From positions 1 through 64,000 of the forward strand of contig JAZQDW010000067.1 of NCBI GenBank assembly GCA_045546995.1: a stretch of 64,000 bases of DNA, given 5' to 3'. Under the pieces are notes generated by a model. It was not told where the DNA came from. It saw only the letters and a program-made list of their open reading frames with translations, and did no database searches. The DNA comes from Firm-08 sp045546995. GTDB lineage: Bacteria > Bacillota > Clostridia > Oscillospirales > QAKW01. Below are positions 17,513 through 26,122 of this stretch, in pieces. Position 1 is the first letter of the stretch, and the number at the start of each line of letters is the position of its first letter. Position numbers and translations under genes: made by a program.

Positions 17513-17514
17513 AA

Positions 17515-17559
17515 AAAACTGCCCCCGTTTATGCGTACAGCACAAACGGGGGCAGTTTT
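17515..17559 (-). terminator. Terminator of the CPBP gene
   Basis: A perfect 16-bp stem (AAAACTGCCCCCGTTT and its complement, 17544-17559) with a 13-nt loop. It is followed on the minus strand by a T-run and lies just past the CPBP stop codon. Confidence 0.85.
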
Positions 17560-17577
17560 CAACTTTAAAAAATATCA

Positions 17578-18462
17578 TCACAAAATATAGGTAAAAACCA
17601 TCTTCAAAATACAACCGGCCACAAACAACCACAAACTGATACTGCTCCAAGGAGAAGCCTTGGAACGGCGTTTGACGTAACGAAGTTTTCCGTGATTTCC
17701 ACGCTCCGCAATCACCTTTTCCAGCATTTTCAGCACACCGATCAAAATCAAAAAGAGGATCGCAATGATGAAAATGACAAACAACGTATCTTCCAAAATA
17801 TAAGTGATATAGTCCTGATGATAAGAGATCATCAACGCCACAAGATTGTTGAGGATATGGGCGATCAACGCCGGCCAGACTGAATCAAACAGCAAGGTCA
17901 GCACGCCAAAGCACATACCGGCCACAAACAGCGACAGCATCGTGATGGGATTGGCGTGAAACAGCGCAAAAATCAACGAGGTGATGACCACGGCGCGCAC
18001 GCTACCGTACTGCTCATACTCGCTCAGCGCCACGCCGCGCAATAACAGTTCCTCCGTCACGGCGGGCAAAAGCACCATCGTCAGCAATAAAACCAACGGA
18101 TTCTGGGAGGAAAAACCAACCAACGCCGTGGGCTGCACGGTGGAATTGACCGAGGTGAATACCACGGCGCCCAGCACGTTGAGCAAGCCGCAAATCAAAC
18201 AGATCGCCACACCCATTAACAGTGTAAAAGGGATATATTTTACAGGCAACGAATGCAGGCGCATAATGCTTTTGGCTTTTTTGCCGCTTTTCTTGATATA
18301 AATCAACATCGGAATGATAAAGATAAAAGCATAAACGAGCATTACGCCCCAATTACGCAGTTTCAGCCAACCGAAATGCTGCAATGCGCTGAGCGCCAGC
18401 AAAAGCGCTAATATAATCAGGCAGAGAAGGGATATTTTATTTTTTCGTGGTGCTGCTGCCAT
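17578..18462 (-). CDS. CPBP-family intramembrane glutamic endopeptidase
   Basis: This 294-residue membrane protein belongs to the CPBP (CAAX protease and bacteriocin-processing) family. The three family motifs are visible: EELLLRG with the catalytic glutamates, FALFHAN, and HILNN. About eight hydrophobic segments are present. The ATG at 18462 is used because GAGG precedes it and it starts right after the DJ-1 stop codon. It is the last gene of the leftward tagA operon. Members process prenylated peptides or bacteriocins or act in immunity; the target here is unknown. Confidence 0.88.
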   Translation of the reverse strand: MAAAPRKNKISLLCLIILALLLALSALQHFGWLKLRNWGVMLVYAFIFIIPMLIYIKKSGKKAKSIMRLHSLPVKYIPFTLLMGVAICLICGLLNVLGAVVFTSVNSTVQPTALVGFSSQNPLVLLLTMVLLPAVTEELLLRGVALSEYEQYGSVRAVVITSLIFALFHANPITMLSLFVAGMCFGVLTLLFDSVWPALIAHILNNLVALMISYHQDYITYILEDTLFVIFIIAILFLILIGVLKMLEKVIAERGNHGKLRYVKRRSKASPWSSISLWLFVAGCILKMVFTYIL

Positions 18463-18463
18463 A

Positions 18464-19012
18464 TTATACCTCACAAGCAAGCTCTTGTTTTAAAGCTTCC
18501 ATTCTTTCTTTACCGCAAAGCGTCTCCACCAGTACCAGAGAAAATTCCATTGCCGTGGCCGCTGAGCGGGAGGTGATGATCTTCCCGGACTTGCAGACTG
18601 CCTTTTTACTGAGTTTGGCGCCAAGCAGTCCATCCTCCATACCGGGATAACAGGTTGCTTCCCGATCCATCAACAGAAACATACGTCCCAAAATGGTAGG
18701 GGCGGCACAAATGGCGGCAATCCACGCATCCTGCTTCTCCGCGCGACGAATCATATCCCGAACGAAATGCGATTCTTCCAATCTTTGATAACCGGGATAG
18801 CCACCGGGCAGGATGAGCATTTCCATATCACGCAAATCATCTGTCACACGCTCCTCGGTGCAATCAGCGACCACCGTAACACCGCGGGCACCCGTGACCT
18901 CCCGATTTCTGATACTGACCGTCTTTACCGGCACGTCACAGCGGCGCAACAAATCTACAGGCGTCAGCGCCTCCACCTCTTCAAAGCCGTCGGCAAGTAA
19001 AACGTAAACCAT
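18464..19012 (-). CDS. DJ-1/PfpI family protein
   Basis: This 182-residue protein is a DJ-1/ThiJ-type member of the glutamine amidotransferase-like superfamily. The nucleophile-elbow cysteine is Cys102 in AAICAAPTIL, and the acidic residue that tunes it lies in the N-terminal DGFEEVEAL. The LPGGYPG loop is also typical. Proposed activities in the family include deglycase/hydratase or chaperone functions, so no specific role is claimed. Its ATG overlaps the stop codon of the DUF2156 gene (TAATG), implying coupling. Confidence 0.92.
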   Translation of the reverse strand: MVYVLLADGFEEVEALTPVDLLRRCDVPVKTVSIRNREVTGARGVTVVADCTEERVTDDLRDMEMLILPGGYPGYQRLEESHFVRDMIRRAEKQDAWIAAICAAPTILGRMFLLMDREATCYPGMEDGLLGAKLSKKAVCKSGKIITSRSAATAMEFSLVLVETLCGKERMEALKQELACEV

Positions 19013-19875
19013 TATTTCTTCTCCATTTCAACCTCGTATTTATGAACGATCAGCGCCGGCGCATAAGACATCTTGGCCTTCCGCAGGCCCTTCTCCCCTG
19101 AATCGTCCTCACGATTGATATATTCATATCCGTTACAATAAGCACGGACGAATTCACGATTGATCATCGGATAGGCGCCGCGAACGTAATGAAGCGCCTT
19201 TTCCACGTGTACGCAATAGGTCTGCGCCGTGATCGGCTCGCCGTAGGAATAGGCAACGATATCGCCGCCCGCATACAGCACCAGTCCGTCCAGACCCATT
19301 TGCAAAAACTGCTGCAGTTCGAGTTCTGCCGCATCCAGCTCATCCTGTAAATTTTCGTCCAATTCCCGTTCGGCCGCCCACATTTGATGAAAGCGCACCA
19401 CGTCGGACAGGTTATCCGCTGTGATGGGGGCGACATACCAATCAGGATAATCCCGAACAAAGGCATTGATATGATTCCGCTTTGCCGCCAATTTTTTCCC
19501 GGTCAACTCCGCCAACGGCTCCCGCCGGTAGAGATAATCCGACCATCGGCGATCGTAAAAAGCGCGAATATGGGTAAAATACTGCTCCAAAAACGAAAAA
19601 TCTTCGTTTTCGACGGCAAACATTGCCACCTTTTCCGTCGGATAAAGCTCGATCACCTTTTGCAGAGCCGCCGCGCGGTTTTTACCGATGGGCAACGAAT
19701 ACCGATCCCCCAACCGACAGACCAGGGTGTCCATCACGTTGGCCACCTCAATACCAAAGGTATTACCCCAGGTATAAAGGTTTGCAAAGCTTTCCTCACA
19801 ACTCTTATGTTTGGTTTCCGCCATGACGGCACGGATCCATTCACGGTCGGCAAGGGTCACCTTGTGAAAATCCAT
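19012..19875 (-). CDS. DUF2156 (phosphatidylglycerol lysyltransferase C-terminal-like) protein
   Basis: This 287-residue soluble protein has the GNAT-like double fold of DUF2156, the domain that forms the catalytic part of MprF-type lysyl-phosphatidylglycerol synthases. Typical blocks are ANLYTWGNTFGIEV near the N-terminus, KRNHINAFVRDYPDW in the middle and YINREDDSGEKGLRKAKMSY near the C-terminus. No membrane domain is attached, so the substrate may be a soluble acceptor rather than a lipid. It lies 1 nt after tmk and overlaps the DJ-1 gene. Confidence 0.88.
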   Translation of the reverse strand: MDFHKVTLADREWIRAVMAETKHKSCEESFANLYTWGNTFGIEVANVMDTLVCRLGDRYSLPIGKNRAAALQKVIELYPTEKVAMFAVENEDFSFLEQYFTHIRAFYDRRWSDYLYRREPLAELTGKKLAAKRNHINAFVRDYPDWYVAPITADNLSDVVRFHQMWAAERELDENLQDELDAAELELQQFLQMGLDGLVLYAGGDIVAYSYGEPITAQTYCVHVEKALHYVRGAYPMINREFVRAYCNGYEYINREDDSGEKGLRKAKMSYAPALIVHKYEVEMEKK

Positions 19876-19876
19876 C

Positions 19877-20542
19877 TTACAAAACCTCTTGTTTTACAAT
19901 ACTGTAGATCCGCTCGGCGTTTTCTTCGATGGAAAAGGCGTGAGTATCATCACACAGGCGTACCACGCGCCAATCCCAATACTCACCGGCATACAACGCA
20001 CTTTTTCTGCAAAAACGCAAATACTCGATATCCTTTTCGTGGATATCCTTTTTCCCCTCGTCTCCGTGATAGCGGCCGGTCATCAGCCGTTGGGAGATGT
20101 CGGGATCCATATCCAGATACAACGTGATATCCGGGCGAGGCAATCCCAGCAGGGTGTATTCATATTCCTCCAGCCACCGCAAAAAGGCATCCCATTCGTC
20201 GGCGGGCAGTTTGCCCATCTGATGGGTGGCGTTACTGGTGGTATAGCGATCGGCGATGATGATGCCGCCGTTATTATAAAAATCCTGCCAGTATTTCTTA
20301 TAGCTTGCAAACCGATCCACCGCATAAAACGAGGAGGCGGCATAAGCGTTGACGTCCTCCGGTCGGGTGCCGAATTCGCCGCCAAGATACATCTTAACCA
20401 ATTCACTGGAACGCTCGTTATAATCGGGGAAGGTGATTTTTTTCACCTGCAACCCTTCCTCGGTCAGCCGTTGCGCCAGACGTGCGGCGTGTGTCCCCTT
20501 GCCACTACCGTCCAGACCCTCCAGCACGATCAATTTTCCCAT
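19877..20542 (-). CDS. tmk: Thymidylate kinase
   Basis: This 221-residue enzyme phosphorylates dTMP to dTDP. The P-loop LEGLDGSGKGT is near residues 6-16 and the DR(Y) motif is in IIADRYTTSN. The lid region near MTGRYHGDEGKKD is somewhat unusual in sequence. I use the ATG at 20542, which lies 1 nt after the thyX stop codon and keeps the P-loop at the usual position. Its place directly after thyX means the two consecutive steps of dTTP synthesis are made from one transcript. Confidence 0.94.
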   Translation of the reverse strand: MGKLIVLEGLDGSGKGTHAARLAQRLTEEGLQVKKITFPDYNERSSELVKMYLGGEFGTRPEDVNAYAASSFYAVDRFASYKKYWQDFYNNGGIIIADRYTTSNATHQMGKLPADEWDAFLRWLEEYEYTLLGLPRPDITLYLDMDPDISQRLMTGRYHGDEGKKDIHEKDIEYLRFCRKSALYAGEYWDWRVVRLCDDTHAFSIEENAERIYSIVKQEVL

Positions 20543-20543
20543 A

Positions 20544-21275
20544 TTACTCACCCAAAAACTTTTCTTTCATTTCCTGCATTTTGCCGCAGGTCATCTTCCC
20601 CTCCGGACAACGGCCCTTCAGGCAGGGCGGACCGGCATAACGGAAGATCGTAGGCGCCACCTCTTTTACCAGCGCGCACATCTGTGTGGCCAGTTCTCTG
20701 ATCTCCCACTGCGCGCGGTTACAGCACCGCAGGCGGAAGAAGTTGAGCAGGCTACGGGCGTTCATCGTCATAATCATTTTGGTGGCGCAGGCGTTGGGCA
20801 AAACGAAACGGGCATCCTCGATCGCCTTTTTCTCTGCCGCCTTGGCATCCATCTGTCCGATATATTTTTGCTCCAGCGTAGCCGCCAGATCCTGATAAGC
20901 CGCAAAAATATCCTGCATAGTCTTTTCATATTTGGCCAGCGCCACGGCATCCTCGGCAATAGCGGGCGGCGTTACAAAGCTGAAAATATTTTCCTTAACG
21001 TATCGTTGGCTCTGCACGCTGAAGGAGGCGATACGGTGCCGTGTAATCTGCGCCAGCAACGCGCGGCTGACCCCCTCGATACCGAAGGTGAAGGTGATAT
21101 GCTCAATGGGGCTTTCGTGACCCAAAGAGGCAAGCATCTCCAAAAACTTTTCCGTTTTTTCCGGCGTCAGACCCTCCATAACCGTATCAATATCTGCGCT
21201 GGCATAGCACAACTTGGCCGCCGCGGCAACGGTTTTTTCCCCGTCGGGGGTATAATTAAGCAGGGTTACCTTCAT
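20544..21275 (-). CDS. thyX: Flavin-dependent thymidylate synthase (ThyX)
   Basis: This 243-residue enzyme makes dTMP from dUMP using FAD, NADPH and methylene-tetrahydrofolate. The diagnostic ThyX motif RHR-x2-SF-x2-QS-x-RY is at residues 79-92. HESPIEHITFTF and NARSLLNFFRLRCC are further conserved blocks. The C-terminus has an extra cysteine cluster (CLKGRCPEGKMTC) that could bind a metal, as seen in some clostridial homologues. Its start overlaps the tagA stop codon (ATGA), and tmk follows at 1 nt. Confidence 0.97.
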   Translation of the reverse strand: MKVTLLNYTPDGEKTVAAAAKLCYASADIDTVMEGLTPEKTEKFLEMLASLGHESPIEHITFTFGIEGVSRALLAQITRHRIASFSVQSQRYVKENIFSFVTPPAIAEDAVALAKYEKTMQDIFAAYQDLAATLEQKYIGQMDAKAAEKKAIEDARFVLPNACATKMIMTMNARSLLNFFRLRCCNRAQWEIRELATQMCALVKEVAPTIFRYAGPPCLKGRCPEGKMTCGKMQEMKEKFLGE

Positions 21276-22006
21276 TTTGCCTGCCTCCTTTGCTTTTTAT
21301 ATTTGTAAACGCTTACAAAAAACTTGGGCAGTTTCATCATTCGTTTGGCGCGCCAAGGTTCCTTAAGCAAGCGGTACAGCCATTCCAGACCCAGTTTAAT
21401 AAAAATCTTGGGCGCCCGTTTTACCGTGCCGGCAAATACATCCAGACTACCGCCCAGACCCATCATCAGGCTGATATTAAGTTCCGCCTTATGCTGCATC
21501 ATCCACTGCTCCTGCTTAGGTACGCCCAGGCAAACGAACAGCGCATCGGTATCGGCGGCGTTGATGGCATCTACCACCGGACCGTCCTCTTTGAAATAAC
21601 CGTCCTGCACGCCGCAGATGATCAGATTGGGATGCGCCTGCTTCATCTTTTCAGCGGCGGCGGCGGCCACACCGGGCTTGGCCCCCAGCAAAAACAGGCG
21701 TTTTCCCTTACGTTCCATTTCAGCCAGCAGGTTCCACGCCAGATCGCAACCGGCCACCTTCTGCTTCAGCGGGGTGCCCAAAATCTGCGCGCCCTTGACC
21801 ACACCGATTCCGTCCGGAATGATATAGTCGGCGCTGCCGATGATCTTGTGCACGCCCTCGTCCTCAACGCACAGTTGTAAAATTTCTGCATTGGGGGTGA
21901 CGATCACCCGTTTATCTTTGGTGTCCAAAAAGGCGCTGACATCCTGCACCGCCTGTTCCATCGTAACGTTTTGAATGGGAATTCCCACAACATCAACTGT
22001 CATCAA
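21272..22006 (-). CDS. WecG/TagA/CpsF-family glycosyltransferase (GT26)
   Basis: This 244-residue enzyme is a GT26 glycosyltransferase of the type that adds N-acetylmannosamine during wall teichoic acid linkage-unit synthesis. Conserved blocks are VTPNAEILQLC, IPDGIGVV, VCLGVPKQEQWM and GLGGSLDVFAGTVKRAP. The C-terminus is basic and amphipathic (LEWLYRLLKEPWRAKRMMK), as needed for membrane contact. The start may be ATG 22006 or 22003. It is the first gene of the leftward operon with thyX and tmk. No other teichoic acid genes are nearby, so the final polymer is uncertain. Confidence 0.93.
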   Translation of the reverse strand: MMTVDVVGIPIQNVTMEQAVQDVSAFLDTKDKRVIVTPNAEILQLCVEDEGVHKIIGSADYIIPDGIGVVKGAQILGTPLKQKVAGCDLAWNLLAEMERKGKRLFLLGAKPGVAAAAAEKMKQAHPNLIICGVQDGYFKEDGPVVDAINAADTDALFVCLGVPKQEQWMMQHKAELNISLMMGLGGSLDVFAGTVKRAPKIFIKLGLEWLYRLLKEPWRAKRMMKLPKFFVSVYKYKKQRRQAK

Positions 22007-22106
22007 AAATACACTCCTTTATGGGTGGACATACTTGTATTTATTATAACAAAATATCAAATATATTGCAATAAATATAAAGAAAAATATAGGATATTCT
22101 TTTCTC

Positions 22107-22135
22107 TTTACAAAAGAACAAAGTTGTGCTATACT
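22107..22135 (+). promoter_or_regulatory. Promoter of the 98-residue unknown gene
   Basis: TTTACA (22107-22112) and TATACT (22130-22135) are separated by 17 bp, followed by AAAGGAG before the ATG. Confidence 0.7.
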
Positions 22136-22174
22136 GTTTGGAGAGAAAAAACTTACAAAGGAGTTTGATATACT

Positions 22175-22471
22175 ATGGCAGCCGCAAAACAAAAATCCGA
22201 ATTTTTCACCTATAAGGGTCTGCCCTTCGTTCGCAGCAAAAACTTTATTTACTACGGCAATCCCGGCGACAAGCACATTATTTTCATCAACATTCTGGAA
22301 ACGGACGGCAGCGCCGAGGATCTGCCCACCCGCGTCAGCGTTGAATTATTGCTGACCGACGAGACGTTACTTCCCAACGAGCGTTCGCTGAAGAAAAAGG
22401 AAAAAAGCTCGCTGTACGAAGCATTTGATCTGGGCCAGATCTGGTTGCAGAGAGCAAACAAGGCAAAATAA
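22175..22471 (+). CDS. Small conserved-looking protein, unknown function
   Basis: I do not recognise this 98-residue soluble protein with certainty. It has a clean promoter, an AAAGGAG ribosome binding site and its own terminator, so it is very probably expressed. The sequence has a compact beta-rich N-terminal part (FFTYKGLPFVRSKNFIYYGN, then HIIFINILE) and a basic C-terminal stretch (RSLKKKEKSSLYEAFDLGQI). No signal peptide, membrane segment or cysteine is present. It resembles a class of short Clostridia-specific proteins, but I cannot name a function. Confidence 0.8.
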   Translation: MAAAKQKSEFFTYKGLPFVRSKNFIYYGNPGDKHIIFINILETDGSAEDLPTRVSVELLLTDETLLPNERSLKKKEKSSLYEAFDLGQIWLQRANKAK

Positions 22472-22476
22472 TTAAA

Positions 22477-22504
22477 AAGGTGACGGGTTTCCGTCACCTT
22501 TTTT
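22477..22504 (+). terminator. Terminator of the 98-residue gene
   Basis: A 10-bp stem AAGGTGACGG / CCGTCACCTT with a GTTT loop is followed by TTTTTTCTTG. Confidence 0.88.
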
Positions 22505-22566
22505 CTTGCAAAAGCACCGAAGATCAGAGTACAATATATATAAGATTTCAAGAGAGGGCGTACAGT

Positions 22567-23184
22567 ATGGCAACATATATTTTTATTATGGAGCTGATCG
22601 GTAGCGTGGCCTTTGCCATTTCGGGAGCCGTGCAGGCCATTCAGCACAAAATGGACGTATTCGGCGTAATGGTATTGGGGCTGGTCACCGCTGTGGGCGG
22701 CGGGATCGTACGTGACGTGATCATCGGTGACGTGCCGCCAAAAATGTTCCGCGATCCCACCTGCGCCATCGTAGCGCTGGTTACGTCGCTGATCGTCTTT
22801 TTCGTATTTCACCGCATCCAGTATGCAAAATGGGCGGAAAAACTGTTGTACGTCGCTGACAGTGTAGGGCTGGCGGTATTTACCGTAGTCGGTGTGGAGT
22901 GCGCCTATGTCATGGGACACAAATCGCTGACGCTGATGATCTTCGTCGGTGTAATCACCGGTGTGGGTGGCGGCCTCCTGCGGGACGTTTTTACCGGTAC
23001 CATTCCCTATGTTTTCCGCAAACACGTCTACGCCACAGCTTCGCTGGCTGGAGTGCTGTCCATTTGGCTCTGCTCCTTCGTCACCGATTTCACCGTTGCT
23101 ATGGGTGTTGGTGCCGGAGTGATCGTCATCATCCGCTTGTTGGCCATCCTCCTCCACCTTAATCTCCCCACCAGTCAAGAATAA
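22567..23184 (+). CDS. TRIC-type (UPF0126/YadS) cation channel protein
   Basis: This 205-residue membrane protein belongs to the UPF0126 family, whose bacterial members are homologues of trimeric intracellular cation channels. It has two similar halves of three helices plus a seventh helix. The repeated glycine-rich signatures GLVTAVGGGIVRDVIIGDVP and GVITGVGGGLLRDVFTGTIP are diagnostic. The ATG at 22567 has GAGAGGGCG upstream; the frame is open further upstream but overlaps the previous terminator. It originally shared a bidirectional terminator with the convergent U32 gene, now split by an insertion. Confidence 0.93.
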   Translation: MATYIFIMELIGSVAFAISGAVQAIQHKMDVFGVMVLGLVTAVGGGIVRDVIIGDVPPKMFRDPTCAIVALVTSLIVFFVFHRIQYAKWAEKLLYVADSVGLAVFTVVGVECAYVMGHKSLTLMIFVGVITGVGGGLLRDVFTGTIPYVFRKHVYATASLAGVLSIWLCSFVTDFTVAMGVGAGVIVIIRLLAILLHLNLPTSQE

Positions 23185-23200
23185 AAAAGCCACTCTGTAT
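23183..23200. other. Left half of a split terminator
   Basis: The 18-nt string starting AAAAAAGCCACTCTG is complementary at 17 of 18 positions to 26105-26122, which ends GCTTTTTT. Together they would form a normal bidirectional terminator between the TRIC and U32 genes. The two halves are now 2.9 kb apart. Confidence 0.7.
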
Positions 23201-23227
23201 AAAGTGTACCCTAAAGGGCAGTAATTC

Positions 23228-23263
23228 AAAAGGCAGAAACGATTAAATTCGTTTCTGCCTTTT
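23228..23263. terminator. Bidirectional terminator at the left edge of the inserted module
   Basis: A perfect 15-bp stem (AAAAGGCAGAAACGA and complement) with T-runs on both sides. It terminates the leftward FAD oxidoreductase gene and now also stops TRIC transcription. Confidence 0.85.
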
Positions 23264-23292
23264 ATCGTAAGGTTCAGCGTTTTATAATGTTT

Positions 23293-25077
23293 CTAATTGA
23301 AATCAAATGAAATTACAGGGATTTTTTTATGATTGCCCCAGTTATCAACGGGGATTAAAATAAGCTTATCAAATGTTTGATGAACGTTTATATGATAGGA
23401 GCGTTTTCGGTTATTTAAAATATGCAAAAGTTCATATTGACAACCATTTAATTCACCTATCAGTTTAAATTCCTTGCACAATGTTTTTGGCATACACATT
23501 TGTGGGCTGTCCAAACGATGATTGGCACGGGTTGAGTGTATGCGTTCGCAAACAGTTCCGGGAAGAGTATCACGATTTAAATCACTGCAAAACACAATAT
23601 GTACAGCAGCTATGTTCGTTTGGCTGAAACTGTAACAGATTTGCTCGCCAGCATTTGCTATATATGAACAATTATTCTCGTCGGTATTATAAATACGATG
23701 TGCTCTATCCTGGCCATTCCTTATAACTTCGCTATTAATGTTAAGCTTGGCATTCAAACATAATGAAGATATCTCTCTTGTTTTGGAAGGAAGAAAACAA
23801 TCTTCATTCATAAGTAAATTCTGTAACAAATCAATTTTATTACAATATACATCGTGAGGGGTAAACCGATTTTTAACAGCAATAGATGCAGCTTTTCCTA
23901 CGGCTTCTCCCAACAAAGCACACGTTGCCATAACACGGATACTACTCATCGCCGTATGTGTCATACTGATGTTTCTTCCTGCAAAAAACAGATTTTCAAC
24001 ATTCTTTGAATACAAGGCCCGATAAGGTATTGAATAAGGTGCGGGTGTTGCATAATGAGTATTAGGAATCCCCTTATGGTAAAATCCCCCGGGGAAATGA
24101 TCATCAAGGGGCCAACCTCCAAATGCAATTTCATCAGTAAAAATTTTTTCGTTACTGATGTCCTTCTGCGTAATCATATATTCACCGCACATTCTGCGAG
24201 ATTCTCTTTTACCCGGTAAAAATCCCAAAAAGTCCAAATCCCATTTCGATGCATTATATTTTCCCGAGTTTTTTATATAATCCCATGTTCCTGTAGCAAG
24301 AGCAATAAGTTCATCTCTCAATTCTTCTGTATCATCAATGGTGTTTTTGTTGCCGCCTAACTCAAGATACCAGAAGTTTTCGGAGTCATTATATATATCC
24401 GGCCTTCTGTTTGTAAAGTCCTCCTCTGTCAGGGGTGTACTCCATAAAGGAGGAATAAATTCTATATTTTGAGTGGTTTCACGCCCTTGAATCAAACAAG
24501 ACATACCCATTGTCATCTCATCGGCAACTTTTGTTTCTGTACATTCTCCAAATTCACTGTCTGCCTCGCGTCCTATGCGAAACTGGGCATCGCAAAGAGG
24601 GGCAAGAATACTGTCGCCTGAACTATCACAAAAAAAGTGAGCCTTAACTTCATAAAAACATTGTGTTGTCATCTGATATCCAATAACCGTATTTATTTTA
24701 GTATCACGATTATATTTAAATTCGCCTTTTTCAACTGTTGCATCCATACAGGTGCAATTTAAAAGCAAGGTGATATTTTCTTCGCGCCGAACGAAATCAT
24801 ACAATACTGTATCCCATATTGCATAGCTTTTTGTCGGGTTTCGATATAGATTTTCCAAAGCGATTTCTTCCAATATACCCGTTTCACGATTATCTCTGCC
24901 TTTTGCTCCACATATCCACATTCGTATTTCAGATGAAGCATTACCACCTAAAATGGGGCGTTCATGCATAAGTACCACCTTTAGACCCTCTCTCGAAGCT
25001 GAAATTGCGGCAGCTATACCTGACATACCACCACCCACAACACACAAATCACAATCGATTAATCTCTTTTTCAGCAA
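23293..25077 (-). CDS. FAD-dependent oxidoreductase (FAD_oxidored family)
   Basis: This 594-residue protein starts with an FAD-binding Rossmann motif (CDLCVVGGGMSGIAAAISAS) and the E of the ribose-binding strand (VLMHERPILGGNASSE). Further family blocks are DSSGDSILAPL near 160 and a final FAD motif (NLFFAGRNISMTHTAM). The C-terminal ~130 residues look like a separate beta-rich, possibly carbohydrate-binding domain. The proposed TTG start follows GAGGAGG by 9 nt. Substrate unknown; relatives are often found with sugar catabolism genes. It is divergent from a PocR/AraC regulator, and both genes are AT-rich compared with their surroundings. Confidence 0.85.
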   Translation of the reverse strand: MLKKRLIDCDLCVVGGGMSGIAAAISASREGLKVVLMHERPILGGNASSEIRMWICGAKGRDNRETGILEEIALENLYRNPTKSYAIWDTVLYDFVRREENITLLLNCTCMDATVEKGEFKYNRDTKINTVIGYQMTTQCFYEVKAHFFCDSSGDSILAPLCDAQFRIGREADSEFGECTETKVADEMTMGMSCLIQGRETTQNIEFIPPLWSTPLTEEDFTNRRPDIYNDSENFWYLELGGNKNTIDDTEELRDELIALATGTWDYIKNSGKYNASKWDLDFLGFLPGKRESRRMCGEYMITQKDISNEKIFTDEIAFGGWPLDDHFPGGFYHKGIPNTHYATPAPYSIPYRALYSKNVENLFFAGRNISMTHTAMSSIRVMATCALLGEAVGKAASIAVKNRFTPHDVYCNKIDLLQNLLMNEDCFLPSKTREISSLCLNAKLNINSEVIRNGQDRAHRIYNTDENNCSYIANAGEQICYSFSQTNIAAVHIVFCSDLNRDTLPGTVCERIHSTRANHRLDSPQMCMPKTLCKEFKLIGELNGCQYELLHILNNRKRSYHINVHQTFDKLILIPVDNWGNHKKIPVISFDFN

Positions 25078-25096
25078 AGCAATATTCCTCCTCTGA

Positions 25097-25124
25097 TTGA
25101 CAAAATTGTTATTTGTAGTATAAT
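25097..25124 (+). promoter_or_regulatory. Promoter of the PocR/AraC regulator
   Basis: TTGACA (25097-25102) and TATAAT (25119-25124) are separated by 16 bp, about 70 bp upstream of the regulator start codon, in the divergent region. Confidence 0.7.
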
Positions 25125-25191
25125 TGTATTATATTTCTGATGAATTTTCTATGAATAAAACGCCAAAAAATATAAAGAAAATGCAAACTAT

Positions 25192-26004
25192 ATGAATAAT
25201 CTTATTAAAAATATCGCTTCATACCTCAATTATCTGAACAAGGAATGCGGATTAATTGTTTCCGTACACTTTAGGAAAGATGTGTTTAACCATATACACG
25301 ATAGTTTGGCATCAATCATTTTGCCTTACAACCGCCACACAAACTCATATTGTGTAATGGTAAAAAACGCAAATCACAACAAATGTTTACTGAATCAGAA
25401 AACAATTTTAACAAAATGCCAAAAAGGAGAAGCTTTTTGCCATATTTGTCACGCAGAAGTGCATGAATACATATATCCCATTTGCAAAAATGATAATACG
25501 GTAGGGTTTATTGCTGTCAGCGGATACAGAAGGAATGATCCAACTGAATGTAATATTTTAAATTACAATTTATGGAAAAGTGCCCTTGGCACAGAAATTC
25601 CTTTAAAAATATGTAATTCGGTTATTCCACCGCTTAGCACTATGCTTGAATGTGCGTTGCATACATATTGGGTAGAAAATGGTGATGAATATAATCAAAT
25701 ATTGCAATTATTATATGAATATCACTCAAATATTACCCTTTCTGATTTAACGCAACATTTTCACAGAAGTAAATCGAATATCAGCCATCTGTTTAAGAAA
25801 GAAAACGGTATGACCATTCGTGCCTACTGCAACAAGCTAAAGCTGGAAGATGCAAAAAAACTTCTTTTAGAAACAGATATCCCTATTACGGAAGTTGCAC
25901 TGAATGTTGGGTTTAATGATACAAGCTATTTTATTCATCTTTTCAAAAACAAGTATGGAATATCACCGCTTCAATATCGAAAAGCAAATAAATATACAAA
26001 ATAA
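25192..26004 (+). CDS. PocR-domain AraC-family regulator
   Basis: This 270-residue protein has an N-terminal PocR-type sensory domain (about 10-130), recognisable by KGEAFCHICHAEVHEYIYPI and GFIAVSGYR. The C-terminal AraC domain has LSDLTQHFHRSKSNISHLFK as first HTH and ITEVALNVGFNDTSYFIHLF as second. PocR domains sense small hydrocarbon-like or polyol ligands in characterised relatives. It is divergent from the FAD oxidoreductase and is its likely regulator. The ribosome binding site is weak. The AT-rich composition matches the oxidoreductase and differs from the flanks. Confidence 0.9.
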   Translation: MNNLIKNIASYLNYLNKECGLIVSVHFRKDVFNHIHDSLASIILPYNRHTNSYCVMVKNANHNKCLLNQKTILTKCQKGEAFCHICHAEVHEYIYPICKNDNTVGFIAVSGYRRNDPTECNILNYNLWKSALGTEIPLKICNSVIPPLSTMLECALHTYWVENGDEYNQILQLLYEYHSNITLSDLTQHFHRSKSNISHLFKKENGMTIRAYCNKLKLEDAKKLLLETDIPITEVALNVGFNDTSYFIHLFKNKYGISPLQYRKANKYTK

Positions 26005-26049
26005 CGAGAGGTTTAGTGGCAATATTAAAAATAAATATTCATATATAGT

Positions 26050-26083
26050 AAAACGTGAATGCGAAACACCGCATTCACGTTTT
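26050..26083. terminator. Terminator of the PocR/AraC gene
   Basis: A perfect 14-bp stem (AAAACGTGAATGCG / CGCATTCACGTTTT) with a 6-nt loop is followed by TTATTATT on the plus strand. Confidence 0.85.
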
Positions 26084-26104
26084 ATTATTATTTAGAGTCC
26101 CCTC

Positions 26105-26122
26105 ATACAGAGTAGCTTTTTT
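26105..26122. other. Right half of a split terminator
   Basis: ATACAGAGTAGCTTTTTT is the partner of 23183-23200, with one mismatch. It overlaps the final codons of the U32 gene. Confidence 0.7.
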
